A stretch of 64,000 bases of DNA from Aureimonas glaciei (GTDB lineage: Bacteria; Pseudomonadota; Alphaproteobacteria; Rhizobiales; Rhizobiaceae): assembly GCF_014643375.1 (NCBI RefSeq), contig NZ_BMJJ01000009.1, positions 186,001-250,000 of the forward strand. The letters run 5' to 3'. The position numbers and the translations under genes were made by a program. Below are positions 57,238 through 64,000 of this stretch, in pieces (within the stretch, counting starts at the first letter, position 1; each line of letters opens with the position of its first letter). Under the pieces are notes generated by a model. That model was not told the origin of the DNA and did no database searches. It saw only the letters and a list, made by a program, of their open reading frames with translations.

Positions 57238-59867
57238 AGGGTGCGCGCCTGACTCTTGGACAGCTTCCCGCCGATGGTGCGGTCTAGGGTCTTGTCGTAC
57301 TGGCCGATGCCCGCCGCCACGCCCTGGCGCACCAGATCCTCGATCTGCCTGTCGCCGTTGGCCCCGGTGACATCGACAGCGATGCTCATTGACTGCGGCC
57401 CAGCGGCTCTCTGCTTGGACATGGATTGCGCAGACGGCGCACGAAGCGATACGCCGCCGACCAGCCCGCCTTCTGCGTAGCCGCCCATGAGACGCTGGAT
57501 GTTGCGAACGCCGACCTTGTCGACCACGCCCTTAGGGACGACGTACTCGCCCTTGTGAACGATGCCGGCAGGCTGGTATTTGCCACCGGCGCCTGTATAG
57601 CCGCCTGAGGCAAAGCCGAAGATTTTCCCAATACCGCCGAGGAGGCCGCCAAGGCCGCCGCCACCTCCGGCGCCGGCAAACGCCTTCTCGAACAGCCCGT
57701 CGATCGCCATGTCGATCAACTTGTCGCCGATCTTTTGGAGCACTCCGGCGAAGGCTTCGCCTGCGGACTTGCCGGCGATCAGGTCCGAGACCAGACCCTT
57801 GACCGCGTCCTTCCCGAAATCCTTGAATTCCTCCAACTGCTCCGCAGAAAGCTGCTGGGCATCGGCGAGGTTGTTGGCCGCGACTTCGGCCTGCGCCATA
57901 CCGGTCGCAAGCTGCGAGATCTGCTCCTTGAGTTGGGGCGTGATCTCCAGGCCGGCCGCCGACGCCTCATTGAGAAGCTGCTGCTCATAGCGGAGCTTCG
58001 CCGCCTGCAAGGCAGTTTTGCCGACCGCCGCGGCCTCAGCCTCCTGCGCTGCGATGAACTCTACGGAGCCCGCGACAAGATCCTGATAGTCCTTAACGCG
58101 GTCCTTTGCCGCCTCTTCCGCAGGAGTAAGGTTGCCGGCCGCAACCCGAGTGTTGCCAGCGCGCTTCTCTGCATAAGCCCGCGCATCGTCCACGGTGCGT
58201 CCGCCACCAAGGATGGTCGGATTGGCCTTGATGGACGCAGCACTTATGAGGCCCGCCAGAGGGGTTCCGGGCGCTGCGGACAGCACCTTTTTTGCGTCCC
58301 CTGCGCCGAGGAAGTGCGAGAGGTGCAGCGCAGCTTCATTAACGGCGATGCCTGCGCCGCGAAGCACATTGGCATTCTCTTCCGCGTATGCCTGAATTAG
58401 CGACTTGCTGATTTCGGCGTCCCTGCGAAGGGCAAGAATGGCACCGTCGGCCATCCCTTTAGCGCGGTCTGGAAAGTTCTCCTTAAAGAGGCGAAGCCAT
58501 GTGGACTCAATGAACTGCCCGGCGCCGCTCGCAGTGGAGTCAGGGTTCTTGTAAACCTTTCCGTTTCCGTACTCGGCCTGCACTACGTCGTTGACGTAGT
58601 TGCTGATGGCTCCGCCAGTGGGAAAGCTGTTCTTGTCTTTGGCGCCGTCTGCCGCGACGGCAAAATCGTCAAGGCTGACTGTCGCTTGATCGGCACTGGC
58701 AGCCAAATCCTTGCTGCCGTCGGCCGCGGCGACGAGATCGCTGCCGATGCCGCCGGTGGTGCTGCCGGCTGGGGTCGAGCTAGAAGAGCCCGGTGCAGGC
58801 ACTCCAGCGGCGCCAAGGAGGGAACTGCCATATGGAACTGTGTTTTTTGGCTGATATGGGATGCCGACGGCCGCTGCGGCGGCGCGCGGGTCGATCTTCA
58901 GGAAGTCGTTTAGCTTCGTGAAAACATCGCTATTGCCCAGCTTGTTCAGGTACTGCTCAAGGCTGTCCAGCCCGGCGACAGCGGCGTCAATATAGCCTGG
59001 CAGGCCTTCAATCACCTTGGCAACGCGGTCGAGGCCAGCGGCTGCGTTATCCGACGCGCCATAGGTGTCGTCCAGATGGCCGATCAGAAGCGTCAGCGCC
59101 GTGCCGATGCGGCTGAAGGACTGCGAGACCGTGGCGTCCGTCTTGCCGGCCTGCTCGCGCAATCCAGCCGAACCGGCAAGGAATGCCCGGAAGAATGCCT
59201 CCGAGGACACGGCGCCATCAAGCACCAGCGCCCTTAGCTTTGAGACCGAACCGCCGGCCTCCTTCAGTCCCGCGGCAACCGCCTGCAGGATCGGGCGCGC
59301 GCCCTCATTGATCGAATTGAACTCTTCCGCACGAACGATGCCGCCGCCGAGAGCCTGGCTGAGCTGCAGAAGGGCGCCCTGCGCCTGCGTCGCCGATGTG
59401 CCCGCAACACGAAGGGCCGTAGCGATGCCATCCGAAAACTGGATAAGCTCGCCTTGCGTCGCGTTCAGTTCCTTTGACGCCTGCGAAGCGCGGGAATAGA
59501 GCGTGACAAGCGCATCAAGCGGCGCGCCCTGATCGAGCGCGATGCGGGAAAGCTGGCCAAAGACCTCCTTGAGGCCGGCGCCTTCCAAGCCTGTGACCTT
59601 CAGGGCGTTCTGTAGATCACGATAAGCCGACGCATAGTTGGCGATGTCGCGCACGCCCTGCACGCCGAGCGTCACCGCGGCGAAAGCACCGATCGAGCGG
59701 CCAATGCCAACGCCGAAACCCTTGATGCGGTCCTGCGCCTGTTGCGCGCGGCGCTCAATAGCGCGGAACTGTCTGTCCGAGATGCCAGCGGCCGAACGCA
59801 TGTCGCGCTCAAACCGCTTGAAGTCGGCCGACAGGTTGATGATCAGCCGTTCGGCATCAATCGCCAT
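57234..59867 (-). CDS. tail tape measure protein with transglycosylase segment
   Basis: An 877-residue tape measure protein. The N-terminal helical tape-measure domain (RFERDMRSAAGISDRQFRAI) runs to about residue 330 and includes LQNALKVTGLEGAGLKEVF. An Ala/Ser-rich linker is followed by a lytic transglycosylase-like segment at about 415-550 (YKNPDSTASGAGQFIESTWL). The C-terminal part is coiled, with a Gly-rich hydrophobic stretch near 730-770. It sets tail length and probably opens the wall during DNA injection. Confidence 0.92.
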   Translation of the reverse strand: MAIDAERLIINLSADFKRFERDMRSAAGISDRQFRAIERRAQQAQDRIKGFGVGIGRSIGAFAAVTLGVQGVRDIANYASAYRDLQNALKVTGLEGAGLKEVFGQLSRIALDQGAPLDALVTLYSRASQASKELNATQGELIQFSDGIATALRVAGTSATQAQGALLQLSQALGGGIVRAEEFNSINEGARPILQAVAAGLKEAGGSVSKLRALVLDGAVSSEAFFRAFLAGSAGLREQAGKTDATVSQSFSRIGTALTLLIGHLDDTYGASDNAAAGLDRVAKVIEGLPGYIDAAVAGLDSLEQYLNKLGNSDVFTKLNDFLKIDPRAAAAAVGIPYQPKNTVPYGSSLLGAAGVPAPGSSSSTPAGSTTGGIGSDLVAAADGSKDLAASADQATVSLDDFAVAADGAKDKNSFPTGGAISNYVNDVVQAEYGNGKVYKNPDSTASGAGQFIESTWLRLFKENFPDRAKGMADGAILALRRDAEISKSLIQAYAEENANVLRGAGIAVNEAALHLSHFLGAGDAKKVLSAAPGTPLAGLISAASIKANPTILGGGRTVDDARAYAEKRAGNTRVAAGNLTPAEEAAKDRVKDYQDLVAGSVEFIAAQEAEAAAVGKTALQAAKLRYEQQLLNEASAAGLEITPQLKEQISQLATGMAQAEVAANNLADAQQLSAEQLEEFKDFGKDAVKGLVSDLIAGKSAGEAFAGVLQKIGDKLIDMAIDGLFEKAFAGAGGGGGLGGLLGGIGKIFGFASGGYTGAGGKYQPAGIVHKGEYVVPKGVVDKVGVRNIQRLMGGYAEGGLVGGVSLRAPSAQSMSKQRAAGPQSMSIAVDVTGANGDRQIEDLVRQGVAAGIGQYDKTLDRTIGGKLSKSQARTL

Positions 59868-59869
59868 GC

Positions 59870-60025
59870 TTACGATCCAATCATTTCGGAAAGCTCGTCG
59901 ACGTCATCAGGCGTAAGCTCGCGCGCACGCTCTTCTTCGGTCATGTTCGCCCGGCGATAACCATCGGCCGCGCTCTGGAACTGCCAGATAGAGCAAGCGT
60001 CGATGTCGTTCGGCGACATGCCCAT
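59870..60025 (-). CDS. tail chaperone C-terminal part (GTA gp10.1-like), probably made by -1 frameshift
   Basis: A short frame (MGMSPNDIDACSIWQFQSAA, then ERARELTPDDVDELSEM) that looks like the DUF2376/gp10.1-type protein before the tape measure. It has no ribosome binding site at ATG 60025 and its frame is open back to 60109 in the preceding gene, in -1 phase. It is therefore more likely translated as a frameshift extension of the gene at 60070-60429. The fused product would be about 186 residues. Confidence 0.6.
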   Translation of the reverse strand: MGMSPNDIDACSIWQFQSAADGYRRANMTEEERARELTPDDVDELSEMIGS

Positions 60026-60069
60026 CACGAGGCCGGCGCCATAGAAGGCGGCGAAGCGGATCTTGCCCC

Positions 60070-60429
60070 TCAGGAGGGGCTTGGGTCCGTCGCCGCCTGC
60101 GATTCCCCCAGGCGCTCTTCCGGCGCCCCCATGACCGCAGCCAAGATCACAGACTGAGCGTTCAGGACGTTGTCGATTAGGGGGACGCGGTCGACATGCT
60201 GCTCAATCAGCCGACGCGCATCCTCCTGCGCAACCCCTGCCCCGATAAGACCAAGGCGCAGGGTTTCGCGGATATCGCCGACCATCCAAGTGCCGTCGCC
60301 AAGGCGTCGAGCGACGTGATAGGGGCCGGCATCGCACTTCTCTTGGAGCGTAATCAGCTCGCCGATGCGGAGACGGAAATTATGCTCCCCGTCCCAGCAG
60401 GCCAGCGTGATGTCGGCGCGACGGCTCAT
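60070..60429 (-). CDS. GTA-gp10-like tail assembly chaperone
   Basis: A 119-residue protein of the gene-transfer-agent gp10 (DUF3356) type: ITLACWDGEHNFRLRIGEL and ITLQEKCDAGPYHV are typical. It sits between the tail tube and the tape measure, where tail chaperones are. A run GGGGGAA (minus strand, 60103-60109) near its end is a candidate -1 slippery site. It overlaps the tail tube gene by one base. Confidence 0.82.
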   Translation of the reverse strand: MSRRADITLACWDGEHNFRLRIGELITLQEKCDAGPYHVARRLGDGTWMVGDIRETLRLGLIGAGVAQEDARRLIEQHVDRVPLIDNVLNAQSVILAAVMGAPEERLGESQAATDPSPS

Positions 60430-60869
60430 CAGGCGGTGACTTCGGTGTAAGCGCCGTCGCTTTCCATGGAGACGGAGATCTGGACGCGGTCGCCGAGGTC
60501 CGCACTGATCTCGAAGGACGAGAGGTGAAAGCGCTGGGTGATGGTCGTGGTGTCCGGCGTGCCCCAGTCGAAGACGACCTTGCAGTTGACGCTCTCGGAA
60601 GACTCGTAGGCATCTTTCCAGATCGGATAGGCGGACTTCGCGAGGACGCCGGAGCCGGAAATCGTTGCCGACAGAGAACGAGCGTCGCGCGCCGTGTGAG
60701 CCATCGCGTCAGGATCATCACAGTCCGGGACGACGACCTCGTTGAGTTCTTTCGACCGGCTGAAGCTCTTCTGGGTGAAGCCGCAGGGGGCCGCGAAGAC
60801 CTCTGGTTCAGCGCCGTCGCCGAGAAGAACCTGCATTTTGCCAAAGCGAAGGGTGACTGGCTGGGCCAT
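60429..60869 (-). CDS. major tail tube protein
   Basis: A 146-residue beta-rich protein (LRFGKMQVLLGDGAEPEVF, DARSLSATISGSGVLAKSAY, FHLSSFEISADLGDRVQISV) of the TP901-1 / GTA major tail type. It forms the tail tube. GGAG is about nine bases before ATG 60869. A hairpin with a U-run lies just upstream at 60886-60908. Confidence 0.85.
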   Translation of the reverse strand: MAQPVTLRFGKMQVLLGDGAEPEVFAAPCGFTQKSFSRSKELNEVVVPDCDDPDAMAHTARDARSLSATISGSGVLAKSAYPIWKDAYESSESVNCKVVFDWGTPDTTTITQRFHLSSFEISADLGDRVQISVSMESDGAYTEVTA

Positions 60870-60885
60870 TCTGATTTCTCCATAG

Positions 60886-60908
60886 AAAAAGGCGCCTCAG
60901 AGGGCGCC
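60886..60908 (-). terminator. hairpin with U-run before the tail tube gene
   Basis: On the minus strand a 6-bp stem GGCGCC/GGCGCC with a six-base loop, then TTTTT, between DUF3168 (ends 60942) and the tail tube gene. It may attenuate the operon or protect the abundant tail-tube mRNA at its 5' end. Confidence 0.55.
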
Positions 60909-60941
60909 CGTGGGGTTCACAGTAGGGAGGGGCGAACCCCG

Positions 60942-61334
60942 TTATTCGGTCTCGATGATAGCCCGAACTTCGATGACGACATGGGTGGTCTTGCCGTCTG
61001 GATCACGGAAAAGGCGAACGCTGCGAACCTCGATCTCTGCGATCGTGGCCGCCGTAATGGGGATGTCCTGACGATGGATTAAGCGGCGGATCTGCCCCGC
61101 GATCAGCATCGCCTCGGCATTGCTGCCCGATCTGGACCAGACGTCGATCTGCTGCGTTGCCTCGACACCGTCGATGCACTCGGCATCGTCTTCCGTCGCG
61201 TCTGCCGGCCCCATGCTGACATAGGGAAAGGTCGATGCCGCGTTCGGCAGGACGTAAATGCGATCTCCAGCAATGTCATTGCCCTTGAGGAGGGCAACGA
61301 TCGCGCTTTGGAGGGCGAGGGAATGGTCTGTCAT
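60942..61334 (-). CDS. DUF3168 tail terminator protein
   Basis: A 130-residue protein with the DUF3168 pattern (LQSAIVALLKGNDIAGDRIY, then FPYVSMGPAD and QQIDVWSRSG). It caps the tail at the head end. It overlaps the HK97-gp10-like gene by four bases. Confidence 0.88.
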   Translation of the reverse strand: MTDHSLALQSAIVALLKGNDIAGDRIYVLPNAASTFPYVSMGPADATEDDAECIDGVEATQQIDVWSRSGSNAEAMLIAGQIRRLIHRQDIPITAATIAEIEVRSVRLFRDPDGKTTHVVIEVRAIIETE

Positions 61335-61753
61335 TTGCCGACCGCCCGCTTTGCTGCGTTCTTCACACCGCGCCTCACACGGGCCTTGGCTCGCTTCTTG
61401 TTCGCCCGGTAGCCGGGGAAGAAAAAGCTCTGAGCCTCGCTCTCAGCGGTGCCAAATTCCACGCCGAGCGCGTAATCGTATGTCGCGCTCTGCCCTTCAC
61501 GAACCGGCTTTGTCGTAGCCGCGCCGCCTGCCATGATGCGGACTGAAATCCCGCTCTCATCGCTACCTGTCTCCGACCGGATGGTATTTCGGAGCGTCCC
61601 GTCATCGACCGGCGCGAAGCTCTTCTGCGTTGCGACGATCTGGGCTGCGGCAGCCTGGAGAGCCTTTCGGATCTCGGCCTTTGATTCAGCCGGGACCCGC
61701 ATAAGCTGCTGTTTCAACCTTGCCAAACTGAGGCGAGCGCGACCGTCCTTCAA
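61331..61753 (-). CDS. HK97 gp10-like tail completion protein
   Basis: A 140-residue basic protein of the HK97-gp10 family (RVPAESKAEIRKALQAAAAQ, FAPVDDGTLRNTIRSETGS, YALGVEFGTAESEAQSFFFP). It helps join tail and head. It overlaps neighbours by four bases on both sides. Confidence 0.88.
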   Translation of the reverse strand: MKDGRARLSLARLKQQLMRVPAESKAEIRKALQAAAAQIVATQKSFAPVDDGTLRNTIRSETGSDESGISVRIMAGGAATTKPVREGQSATYDYALGVEFGTAESEAQSFFFPGYRANKKRAKARVRRGVKNAAKRAVGK

Positions 61754-62091
61754 ATCGCCACCCCGGCTTCAGCCAGAATATCGAACCCCGAGCGGTCCTC
61801 GCTTGGCTCGATCGACCGAATGTTGAAGACCTCGCCCGTGCGAGCGTCCCGAGCCCGCCACTGCGTCGTGATGGCTTCTGTCTGGCTGGATCGGCGAACC
61901 GTCAGAATAACGGGCTGCTTGCCCTGCAAGCGGGCGGCCTGGACCGCTTCGCCGCCCCTCAGGTACTGGCGACGCGCCGCGACGGAGAACTGCTCTCCAA
62001 AGCCCGCAACGACGCCACCATAGCCGTCATCGACTTCGGTCGGGCCGTCGAAGGCGAAGCGCTCACGAAGCTGGCCGGCTGAGATCGGCAT
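61750..62091 (-). CDS. head closure (head-tail adaptor) protein
   Basis: A 113-residue protein of the SPP1 gp16/head-tail joining family (LRERFAFDGPTEVDDGYGG, EQFSVAARRQYLRGGE). It closes the connector after DNA packaging. It overlaps the small gene upstream by 29 bases. Confidence 0.85.
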   Translation of the reverse strand: MPISAGQLRERFAFDGPTEVDDGYGGVVAGFGEQFSVAARRQYLRGGEAVQAARLQGKQPVILTVRRSSQTEAITTQWRARDARTGEVFNIRSIEPSEDRSGFDILAEAGVAI

Positions 62092-62275
62092 TCGCCGGCT
62101 CCTTCGCTGCCGCCTTGGCTGGCGCGGATTCGATGGCGCCGGCTTCGGTCGCCGCGTCGAGATGAGCCTGAGGGATGCTGAGGCTCATGCCCTTCTTGTA
62201 GGCGACGATCGAACCCGAAGCCGAGTTGGGCTTCACGCGATAGTCGAAATCCTTGGTGAACTTTGCCTGGGGCAT
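62063..62275 (-). CDS. small phage protein in the head-tail cluster
   Basis: A 70-residue protein (KFTKDFDYRVKPNSASGSIV, then LSIPQAHLDAATEAGAI). Similar small proteins occur between connector and head-closure genes in phages, but I do not know the function. Confidence 0.75.
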   Translation of the reverse strand: MPQAKFTKDFDYRVKPNSASGSIVAYKKGMSLSIPQAHLDAATEAGAIESAPAKAAAKEPANADLSRPAS

Positions 62276-62296
62276 GGGTTTCCCTTCCGTGCTGCG

Positions 62297-62866
62297 TCAG
62301 ATTGAAATTCTGCGGTTGCGATCGACGATGTCGCGGTATTGCTGGCGAAGGGCCTTGAAGCGCTCGCCTTCCGGCCGGTCATAGGCCATCTCGACGTCGA
62401 GCATGATGGCGAGGCGGATGTCGGACGGGACGTCTGCCGGAGCGCCATAGCCGGCGACGAAGGTCACGGTGACGACGCTGTCGGTGGAGGTGATCGTTGG
62501 CCAGTATGACCCGGTCAGGGGGCGCAGCACCCACCCCATGCCGTCAGACAGAAGCTGGTAGTCGATGGTATCGACCGTTACAGGGTCGCCCGCGTCATCG
62601 TAGGTGATGACGACGCTCTGGATCGGGGCCAAGGGAAGGCGGATGTGCGGACCGCAGAAGCTGCTCTGCATCTGCCAGGTCTGCGTGACCAGAGCACGGC
62701 CGAGCGCGCCGGAATAGCCGTCTAGGGCCTGCGTTGCCGCGGCTATCTTCTCCTGCAACTCGGCATCGTCCTCGGTGACGGACGCCTCGATGCGGAGGTG
62801 CTGCTTCACGGCCTCCAGCGTGACCGGAAGCTCTTCCGGCGCCGTGATGAGAACGGGGTGCCTCAT
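62297..62866 (-). CDS. head-tail connector protein (gp6/phiE125 gp8-like)
   Basis: A 189-residue connector protein: LEAVKQHLRIEASVTEDDAE starts the family and VTFVAGYGAPADVPSDIRLA is typical of gp6-like connectors. It joins the portal to the head closure protein. Its start overlaps the collagen-like gene by four bases. Confidence 0.88.
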   Translation of the reverse strand: MRHPVLITAPEELPVTLEAVKQHLRIEASVTEDDAELQEKIAAATQALDGYSGALGRALVTQTWQMQSSFCGPHIRLPLAPIQSVVITYDDAGDPVTVDTIDYQLLSDGMGWVLRPLTGSYWPTITSTDSVVTVTFVAGYGAPADVPSDIRLAIMLDVEMAYDRPEGERFKALRQQYRDIVDRNRRISI

Positions 62867-63795
62867 TTTGTCACCTGCAAAAGCGCGTCGTACAAATCGC
62901 AGGTGACAGTCGAGCCATCGGCATTCGTGATCGTGAGGATGGTATCCTCCAGCGTCAGAGCTACGACAGGAAGCCCCGGAGCGCCGCGTTCACCACGCTC
63001 ACCCACCGGCCCCCGTTCGCCGCGGTCGCCGCGCTTCCCCTGAGATGCGATGAGCTGCCAGCCGCCGCCAGGGCAAGGACCGGGATTGTCGGTCTTCGCG
63101 GCGAACGACGCCCCATTTAGCGTGACAACGTCGAGCGCGCGGTACTCATTGATCTCAAGCCATGTGCCTCGGACAACGAAGGATTTGCCGTCGCTCCCGT
63201 CACGTCCGTCCGCCCCGCGATCGGCGAGACAGATCCAGTCCGCGTCGGTTGGAGCCTTGCCCGTGTCGCAGAGCGCCTGAAATGTCCGCCCGTCAAAAGT
63301 GACGACATCGCCCTCGTAGAAAACAGCGTCATGCCATTCCCGAACGATTGGGAGCTTGCCGGCGGGACCTTGCGGCCCACGCTCTCCGTCGCGCCCGTCG
63401 ATACCGTCGCGCCCGTTAGCTCCCGGTGCACCATCTCGCCCGTTTTCTCCGGGCAATCCACGTTCGCCGACTTCGCCTCGGGCTCCGGGCTCGCCATCGA
63501 CACCATCGCGCCCGTCTTGACCGGGCAGGCCGCGTTCGCCTGGGCTGCCGCGCTCGCCGTCAAGACCGGGCAGACCACGCTCCCCCATTGGGCCACGCTC
63601 GCCGTCCACCAACGATGCGATGCGCATCTCGGCTTTACGCTCAATCTCAGCGAGCCGGCTTTCTGCTTCGGCAACGCGAGCCGCAGACGTCGCCACGATC
63701 GCCTCGGACTGCCGCTGGAGGACCAGCAGCTCACCATGGGCTTTCGCAACGATCCCGCCGAGCGCGCGCTCTAGGGCGTCAGTGTAGGGCTGCAT
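62863..63795 (-). CDS. collagen-like phage fibre or decoration protein
   Basis: A 310-residue protein. It has an N-terminal helical coiled coil (about 1-60), a Gly-X-Y triple-helix stretch at about 65-147 (near 27 triplets, e.g. GERGLPGLDGERGSPG), two carbohydrate-binding-like modules (EGDVVTFDGRTFQAL, then LDVVTLNGASFAAK), and a second, shorter Gly-X-Y block near the C-terminus. It likely trimerises as a fibre on the capsid or neck. Start ATG 63795 is chosen; the frame extends to 63852. Confidence 0.8.
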   Translation of the reverse strand: MQPYTDALERALGGIVAKAHGELLVLQRQSEAIVATSAARVAEAESRLAEIERKAEMRIASLVDGERGPMGERGLPGLDGERGSPGERGLPGQDGRDGVDGEPGARGEVGERGLPGENGRDGAPGANGRDGIDGRDGERGPQGPAGKLPIVREWHDAVFYEGDVVTFDGRTFQALCDTGKAPTDADWICLADRGADGRDGSDGKSFVVRGTWLEINEYRALDVVTLNGASFAAKTDNPGPCPGGGWQLIASQGKRGDRGERGPVGERGERGAPGLPVVALTLEDTILTITNADGSTVTCDLYDALLQVTK

Positions 63796-64000
63796 GGCTA
63801 TAAACCCGCTGGAGGATTTCCTCGGGGGAAGAGCGTTCTGCATCCGCGTCATCTTCCTCGGGTTCTTCCACTTGTGGAGACACAGGAGCCGGCTGTGTAG
63901 GCTTCATGTCGAAGCCAAAGCTGAGAGGGACAACCTGCTGCTGGACGCGCGGCTCGGCGCCGACGCCGCCTGGCACAGAAGGAAGATCCTCGCTGGCACG
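63779..64000 (-). CDS. C-terminal end of a phage head gene
   Basis: Cut by the right edge. The visible part (LSFGFDMKPTQPAPVSPQVE, then SSPEEILQRVYSHAALH) is an acidic, Pro-rich C-terminus. Its place before the connector suggests a capsid, portal or head protease gene, but no family signature is visible. It overlaps the collagen-like gene by 17 bases. Confidence 0.55.
   Translation of the reverse strand, partial: RASEDLPSVPGGVGAEPRVQQQVVPLSFGFDMKPTQPAPVSPQVEEPEEDDADAERSSPEEILQRVYSHAALH

Larger units (their letters stand above)
46824..64000. mobile_element. siphophage-type prophage integrated at tRNA-Val
   Basis: From the tRNA 3' end to the right edge all recognisable genes are phage genes: small accessory genes, a lysis cassette, tail genes and head-tail joining genes. 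The late genes form a minus-strand operon with many 1- to 4-base overlaps. Base composition is visibly less G+C-rich than the host part. No integrase, repressor, terminase or right att site is inside the window, so the element continues to the right. Tail gene order resembles gene transfer agents, but the presence of lysis and accessory genes argues for a prophage. Confidence 0.88.

Noticed and set aside
62863-63795. Gly-rich repeats considered as a DNA-level tandem repeat or CRISPR-like array
   Set aside because: The periodicity is nine bases and encodes Gly-X-Y triplets in one frame, so it is a protein repeat.
46824-64000. The element considered as a gene transfer agent rather than a prophage
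   Set aside because: Gene transfer agents lack tRNA-junction att sites and cargo genes; accessory genes and a full lysis cassette are present here.

Overview
The window is GC-rich (roughly two-thirds G+C by eye), gene-dense DNA from an alphaproteobacterium, most likely order Hyphomicrobiales (Rhizobiales). The case rests on several lineage markers together: a Ros/MucR zinc-finger regulator, a GapR (DUF2312) nucleoid protein, the cell-cycle receiver CpdR, an Omp10-type lipoprotein, homospermidine synthase, an mmgR/alpha-r8-like small RNA and a ROSE-type thermometer before a small heat-shock gene. I cannot name the genus.

Host region, 1 to about 46,823. Left part: a MotA/ExbB-like membrane protein cut by the edge, a LysE exporter, an inositol monophosphatase, EF-P, a Sel1 protein coupled to a ThiE-like protein, a TauE/SafE permease, two divergent DUF465 genes (one coupled to purE-purK), a zinc-free ribosomal protein L36, pyruvate kinase coupled to a DUF1036 protein, ferrochelatase, an Omp10-like lipoprotein, homospermidine synthase and oligoendopeptidase F. 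Middle part: a DUF882 cell-wall protein, mucR and gapR sharing a bidirectional terminator, DUF1244, a DMT permease, an SPFH/NfeD pair, an outer-membrane barrel protein, galU, an MltB-type transglycosylase and a DUF459 SGNH protein. Right part: glutamate synthase gltB and gltD with a vapBC toxin-antitoxin pair lying between them, threonine aldolase, a second DMT permease, a glutathione S-transferase, hsp20 with a sigma-32-like promoter and ROSE-like leader, a PepSY-like protein, an alpha/beta hydrolase, hisN, the small RNA, N-formylglutamate amidohydrolase, cpdR and tRNA-Val(GAC).

Prophage region, about 46,824 to beyond 64,000. A temperate siphophage appears to be integrated at the 3' end of tRNA-Val. 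Next to the tRNA lie small plus-strand genes (a SLOG-like DUF2493 protein whose reading frame runs back into the tRNA, plus four small proteins). Almost everything else is on the minus strand and reads right to left as a late operon: end of a head gene, a collagen-like fibre protein, head-tail connector, head closure, HK97 gp10-like, DUF3168, tail tube, a GTA-gp10-like chaperone with a likely -1 frameshift extension, tape measure with a transglycosylase segment, minor tail proteins, a DUF6950 peptidase, a split tail-tip protein and an SGNH-hydrolase receptor-type protein. A terminator then precedes a lysis cassette (GH108 endolysin with a C-terminal membrane segment, overlapping Rz/Rz1 spanins, a membrane coiled-coil protein and DUF4406). 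No integrase, repressor, terminase or right attachment site is visible; they would lie to the right. The tail gene order resembles gene transfer agents, but the lysis genes and the tRNA junction point to a prophage.

The main points for follow-up are the frameshifted tail chaperone, the split tail-tip gene, the tRNA/SLOG junction, the collagen-like fibre gene, the plus-strand cargo gene at 50,574, the vapBC insertion in the glt cluster and the two RNA regulators (ROSE-like leader and mmgR-like RNA). I saw no CRISPR array, insertion sequence or classical defence island.
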